Assembly: GCA_947626095.1 (NCBI GenBank)
Contig: CANQQV010000004.1
Location: 1 to 64,000, forward strand
DNA from: an uncultured Bacilli bacterium
GTDB taxonomy: Bacteria; Bacillota_I; Bacilli_A; RF39; UBA660
DNA length: 64,000 bases
Reading direction: 5' to 3'
Below, one piece after another: positions 60,510-64,000 of this stretch. Under the pieces are notes generated by a model. The model had not been told where the DNA came from. It made no database searches and worked only from the letters and a program-made list of their open reading frames with translations. Position 1 is the stretch's first letter; each line of letters begins with the position of its first letter. Position numbers and translations under genes: made by a program.

Positions 60510-62420
60510 ATGGAAAAACAAGATTTGATAAATTTAAAGAATCAAATAGATAAACTTTCAGACAAAGAAAAAAAACTAAGAGATTTATACTTAAGACAAT
60601 TAGCTACCGGAGAATTACAAGGCCCACCAGTTGGATATCCTAGCCTTGATAAAATATGGTTAAAATGGTATAACGAAGAACAAATATCATTCCAAGTACC
60701 TAAAAAAAAGATTTATGATGTAGTTTACGATAGTAACAAAGAACACTTAGATGAAATTGCTTTAGAATACTATGGCAAAAATATAACTTATCGCGAATTA
60801 TTTACTAACATAGATCGTTTAGCTGCTGCCTTTAAAGCTAATGGTGTTAAAAAAGGTGAGATTGTAACAGTTGGTATGTTAACAACACCTGAATCATTAT
60901 ATGTAATGTTAGCTTTAAACAAAATTGGTGCAATTTCAAGTATGATTGATCCAAGAAGTAATGTTGAAGGATTGCATAAATATTTAACCGACAATGGTTC
61001 AAATATAGTTATTATTACCGACTTATTTGGTGGTAAATTCAAAAAAGCATGTGAGGGGACTAAAACTACTAAGATAATTTCTACATCTTTATTAGATTCA
61101 GTTAAGAATTGGCCACTAAATAGTGAGAGATTAATAAAACTTTACGAAAAACTTAATATCACTAAAAAAGTTGATAATAGTTTTACCACTCGTTATACAG
61201 ATTTCGTTGCTAGTGGCAAAGATTATCACGGAAAACTTGATAGTGAATACATTGAAGATAGCCCAGCATTAATTGTTCACAGTGGCGGAACTACTGGATT
61301 TCCTAAAGCTGTAGTGATGAGTGATAAAGCAGTATTATCTTCAGTATATCAAGGAATAAATTCTGGAATAAAATTCAAACGTGGTGAAACTTGGTTAGGA
61401 ATCATGCCATTATTTATTATCTATGGTGCAAGTACAGGAACATTACTTCCATTAATTAGAGGAATAACTATTAATCTTGTTCCATTATTTGATCCTAAAA
61501 AATTACCAAAACTTCTTATAAAGAAAAAACCAATTCATATGACATTAGCACCATCTCATTTTGAAAACCTAATATATAGTAAAAAACTAGCTAATGAAGA
61601 CTTATCATATATTGTCGCTCCAACTGTTGGTGGCGATTCAATGGATACTAAATTAGAAGAAAAATCAAATGAATGGTTAAGAAAACATGGTTGTATATAC
61701 AAAGTTGCTAAAGGATATGGTTCATCAGAAACATGTTCAGGCGTAACTGTTAACGTTTCTAACGAATGTAATAAAATCGGTAGTGTTGGAATTCCGTTAC
61801 CTCTAACTACAGTTGCTATTTTTAACCCAGATTCCGAAGAAGAATTAACTTATGGAGAAATTGGTGAAGTATGCGTCCAAGGTCCAACAGCAATGAGTGA
61901 ATACCTTAATAGTCCTAAAGAAACTGAACAAGTATTAAAAACTCATTCTGATGGTAAAACATGGGTTCATACCGGTGATTTAGGATACATTACTAAGGAT
62001 GGATTTATCTACATAACAGACCGAATCAAAAGAATGATTATTAATTATGGAGGATTCAAAATCCTACCATCATATGTTGAATCTATTTTAAACAATTTCC
62101 CTGCAATAGAAAAAAGTGTTGTTATCGGTGTTAAAGATGAATTGCATGCTCAAGGTGAAGTTCCTGTAGCTTGTATCACTCTAAAAGATCCGTCAGCTAA
62201 ATTATCTATAGAGGAAATTAAAAAATATTGTAAGCAATATATTAAAGATGAACATCAAATTCCAATTGATTTTGTTATCTTAGATGAAATTCCTTATATT
62301 CCAACTAATGGAAAAATAGATATTAAAGAATTAAAAAGAATAGTTAATGAATCACAACATAAAGAGCAACCAGAAAAAAAATTATATCAAAAGGTTATGA
62401 AAAAGGTATTACATAAGTAA
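60510..62420 (+). CDS. AMP-forming acyl-CoA synthetase-like enzyme (ANL superfamily)
   Basis: 636 residues with TTAGGGGG upstream. An N-terminal helical part (about 1-65), then the adenylation domain: VHSGGTTGFPKAVVM near 256-270 (A3), YGSSETCSG near 405 (A5), HTGDLGYI near 490 (A7), DRIKRMIINYGGFKILP near 507 (A8), and NGKIDIKEL near 610 with the catalytic Lys expected in the last position. It activates a carboxylic acid as acyl-AMP; the product may be a CoA ester. No carrier protein lies beside it. Confidence 0.88.
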   Translation: MEKQDLINLKNQIDKLSDKEKKLRDLYLRQLATGELQGPPVGYPSLDKIWLKWYNEEQISFQVPKKKIYDVVYDSNKEHLDEIALEYYGKNITYRELFTNIDRLAAAFKANGVKKGEIVTVGMLTTPESLYVMLALNKIGAISSMIDPRSNVEGLHKYLTDNGSNIVIITDLFGGKFKKACEGTKTTKIISTSLLDSVKNWPLNSERLIKLYEKLNITKKVDNSFTTRYTDFVASGKDYHGKLDSEYIEDSPALIVHSGGTTGFPKAVVMSDKAVLSSVYQGINSGIKFKRGETWLGIMPLFIIYGASTGTLLPLIRGITINLVPLFDPKKLPKLLIKKKPIHMTLAPSHFENLIYSKKLANEDLSYIVAPTVGGDSMDTKLEEKSNEWLRKHGCIYKVAKGYGSSETCSGVTVNVSNECNKIGSVGIPLPLTTVAIFNPDSEEELTYGEIGEVCVQGPTAMSEYLNSPKETEQVLKTHSDGKTWVHTGDLGYITKDGFIYITDRIKRMIINYGGFKILPSYVESILNNFPAIEKSVVIGVKDELHAQGEVPVACITLKDPSAKLSIEEIKKYCKQYIKDEHQIPIDFVILDEIPYIPTNGKIDIKELKRIVNESQHKEQPEKKLYQKVMKKVLHK

Positions 62421-62431
62421 TACTTTTTTTA
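62403..62431 (+). terminator. Terminator of the synthetase gene
   Basis: GTATTAC / GTAATAC stem, loop ATAA, then seven T. Confidence 0.75.
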
Positions 62432-62438
62432 AATATTA

Positions 62439-62447
62439 TGATATAAT
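62439..62447 (+). promoter_or_regulatory. Extended -10 promoter of histidine kinase gene
   Basis: TGATATAAT, no -35, 27 bases before the start. Confidence 0.5.
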
Positions 62448-62473
62448 ATACACATACGATAGGGGTAATTAAT

Positions 62474-64000
62474 ATGATGATAGCAATTAGTTTTGAAATC
62501 TGTTCTTTTTTATTTATTTTTTTAGCATCATGTTTTTATTTTTCTAAAGAAAGAGTCGAATCAAAAGAAAATAAGATATATACAATAATTGTTTTTTGCA
62601 CTTTCTTTGCTTTAATTGTGGAATTTCTTTGCGTGTCATCATCATTTGAAAACCTTAGTACAAACAGTCTTTATATATATATTATTTCTAGATTAATGTT
62701 GATTTCCATCTTTTGGTGGGGTGCTTTCTTTCTTGTTTATTTTTATAATATTACACTTGGTGAAAATAAAAAATTCCCTAAAGGTATCTTTATCTTGTAT
62801 CTTTTAATTATTACAGTAGTATTGTTATTAGCACCATTAGATTTCTATTACGATGGTGAAATGGCCTTTTCATACGGCTTAGCAGTAAACTTATTATACA
62901 TAATAAGTGGTGTTGAACTAATACTTGATGTTATCTTTATTGCAAAGAAATTTAAAAGCATTGATAAGAAAAAAGCTATTCCTCTTGTTTCGTTAATTGT
63001 TCTAATGACTTTATCTATAATTATTAGAACTATTTTCCCAGGCATAAATCTAATAGCAACATCATTTGCTTTAGTTGTCTTTGTCATGTACTTCACCATT
63101 GAAAATCCCGATGTTAAAATGCTTGAACAAGTATCAATCGCTAAAGAAAATGCCGAAAAAGCTAATCATGCTAAAACTGACTTCCTATCAAATATGTCCC
63201 ATGAAATAAGAACACCATTAAATGCTATAGTCGGTTTTAGTGAATCTTTAAAAGAGGATAAATTACCTGATAGTGCCAAAGAAAAAGTTAATGATATCAT
63301 CATGGCTTCAAATAACTTACTTGAAATTGTAAATGGTATTTTAGATATCTCAAAGATAGAAGCTAATAAATTAGAAATAATTAATAAAGAATATGATATT
63401 AAGCTAATGCTAGATGAACTAGTGGCTTTAACTCAAGCCAGAATAGGGGATAAAGGTTTAGACTTTAGAGTTAATATTGATAAATCAATTCCTCGTATTT
63501 TATATGGTGATTCGTCAAGATTAAAACAAATATATTTAAATATTTTAACAAATGCGGTTAAGTATACTAAAGAAGGCTTTATTGAATTTACCGTTTCTAC
63601 CGTTATTAAAGAAAATGTTTGTCGTTTAATTGTCTCTGTTGAAGATAGTGGAATTGGTATTAAAAATGAAAATATTGATAAAATATTTTCTAAATTTGAA
63701 AGATTGGATGTTGAAAAACAACAGACAATTGAAGGAACAGGATTGGGCCTTGCTATCACCAAAAAACTAGTTGATCTAATGCATGGTAAAATAGTAGTTC
63801 AATCAGTATATGGTAGTGGTTCCAAATTTACCGTTTCTATAGATCAAAGAATTATCGCTGTAGATCCTCCTAAACAAAAAGAAACAATTCTGTCTGACAG
63901 TAAGTTGATTAATGCTGAAGGAGCTCGTTTATTAATTGTCGATGATAATGAATTAAATATTAAAGTTGCTATTACTTTACTAAAAAAATACAATTTTAAT
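62474..64000 (+). CDS. Hybrid sensor histidine kinase, 3'-partial
   Basis: Open from ATG 62474 (AGGGGTAAT upstream) to the window edge, 509 codons so far. Seven or so hydrophobic segments lie between residues 5 and 210 (membrane sensor of the 7TM/histidine-kinase N type). The H-box FLSNMSHEIRTPLNAIVGF puts the phospho-His at 243. NILTNAVKYT (N-box), DSGIGIK (G1) and GTGLGLAI (G2) form the ATPase domain. A receiver domain begins RLLIVDDNELN near 487 and is cut off. No partner regulator is visible. Confidence 0.92.
   Translation, partial: MMIAISFEICSFLFIFLASCFYFSKERVESKENKIYTIIVFCTFFALIVEFLCVSSSFENLSTNSLYIYIISRLMLISIFWWGAFFLVYFYNITLGENKKFPKGIFILYLLIITVVLLLAPLDFYYDGEMAFSYGLAVNLLYIISGVELILDVIFIAKKFKSIDKKKAIPLVSLIVLMTLSIIIRTIFPGINLIATSFALVVFVMYFTIENPDVKMLEQVSIAKENAEKANHAKTDFLSNMSHEIRTPLNAIVGFSESLKEDKLPDSAKEKVNDIIMASNNLLEIVNGILDISKIEANKLEIINKEYDIKLMLDELVALTQARIGDKGLDFRVNIDKSIPRILYGDSSRLKQIYLNILTNAVKYTKEGFIEFTVSTVIKENVCRLIVSVEDSGIGIKNENIDKIFSKFERLDVEKQQTIEGTGLGLAITKKLVDLMHGKIVVQSVYGSGSKFTVSIDQRIIAVDPPKQKETILSDSKLINAEGARLLIVDDNELNIKVAITLLKKYNFN

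Noticed and set aside
1..64000. Mycoplasma-type genetic code (TGA as Trp)
   Set aside because: Trp is TGG throughout, and TGA is used as a stop, for example at 21036-21038.
1..64000. CRISPR arrays, tRNA or rRNA genes, insertion sequences
   Set aside because: No regularly spaced repeats, cloverleaf-like sequences, rRNA cores or transposase motifs were found by reading; intergenic gaps are too small for most of them.

Overview
The window is AT-rich, densely packed bacterial chromosome and reads as a reduced-genome relative of the Bacilli (RF39 or Mollicutes-adjacent gut lineages are my best guess, from gene order and style only). TGG is used for Trp and TGA is a stop (the ylbL-like gene ends in TGA and overlaps the next start), so the genetic code is standard and not the Mycoplasma code. 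No tRNA, rRNA, CRISPR array or insertion sequence was seen.

Region 1 (1-5.75 kb) is accessory. It starts with a DUF1016/YhcG-type PD-(D/E)XK nuclease gene broken by an in-frame stop, then an unassigned ORF remnant and a terminator. A perfect-consensus promoter and a leader with four hairpins follow. They serve a tight five-gene operon: a pyruvate-kinase-like barrel protein, a divergent adenylosuccinate-synthetase paralogue, a uridine-kinase-like P-loop kinase, a J-domain/protein-kinase-like fusion whose HRD motif reads HGN, and a VWA-like protein. I do not recognise this combination as a named system. It looks like a small-molecule (nucleoside-like) pathway joined to a kinase/VWA module and is the best candidate for a new system here.

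Region 2 (5.8-17.5 kb) keeps Bacillus-like order: ireB-ruvX-yrzB-mltG-trmR-trhP1-trhP2-greA, then tig, lon, and spoVID-like/ysxE-like genes. In Bacillus udk lies between trhP2 and greA; here it is missing from that place. Region 3 (17.5-31.2 kb) has surface proteins, a ylbJ-like/ylbL-like divergent pair, an HD hydrolase, mutS, a 26-residue membrane microprotein and a 1649-residue protein with a C-terminal HD domain.

Region 4 (31.2-49.9 kb) has nusB, def, a YjcZ-like microprotein, ftsW, comEA-comEC-holA, rnhC/cvpA, a thioredoxin, an 888-residue unknown, ogt, a MraZ/AbrB-like regulator with an inverted-repeat operator over its own promoter, a D,D-carboxypeptidase, a frameshifted Imm26-like gene, uppP and an RNA m5C methyltransferase. 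Region 5 (49.9-64 kb) has mraY with a class B PBP carrying a PASTA domain, a second carboxypeptidase, a second ftsW/spoVE, maf, an unknown gene under a yybP-ykoY-type (Mn2+) riboswitch with a terminator, a secreted protein, pyrH behind a leader peptide and attenuator-like hairpin, an FAD oxidoreductase, an AMP-forming acyl-CoA synthetase-like enzyme, and a hybrid histidine kinase cut by the window edge.

Cell-wall synthesis (uppP, mraY, PBP, two SEDS proteins, two carboxypeptidases, mltG), competence DNA uptake (comEA/comEC) and several spore-associated families (SpoVID, YsxE, YlbJ, YjcZ-like) coexist. Either the organism still sporulates or these genes have been repurposed. Many transcription units are separated only by a hairpin whose T-run runs straight into an extended -10 promoter.
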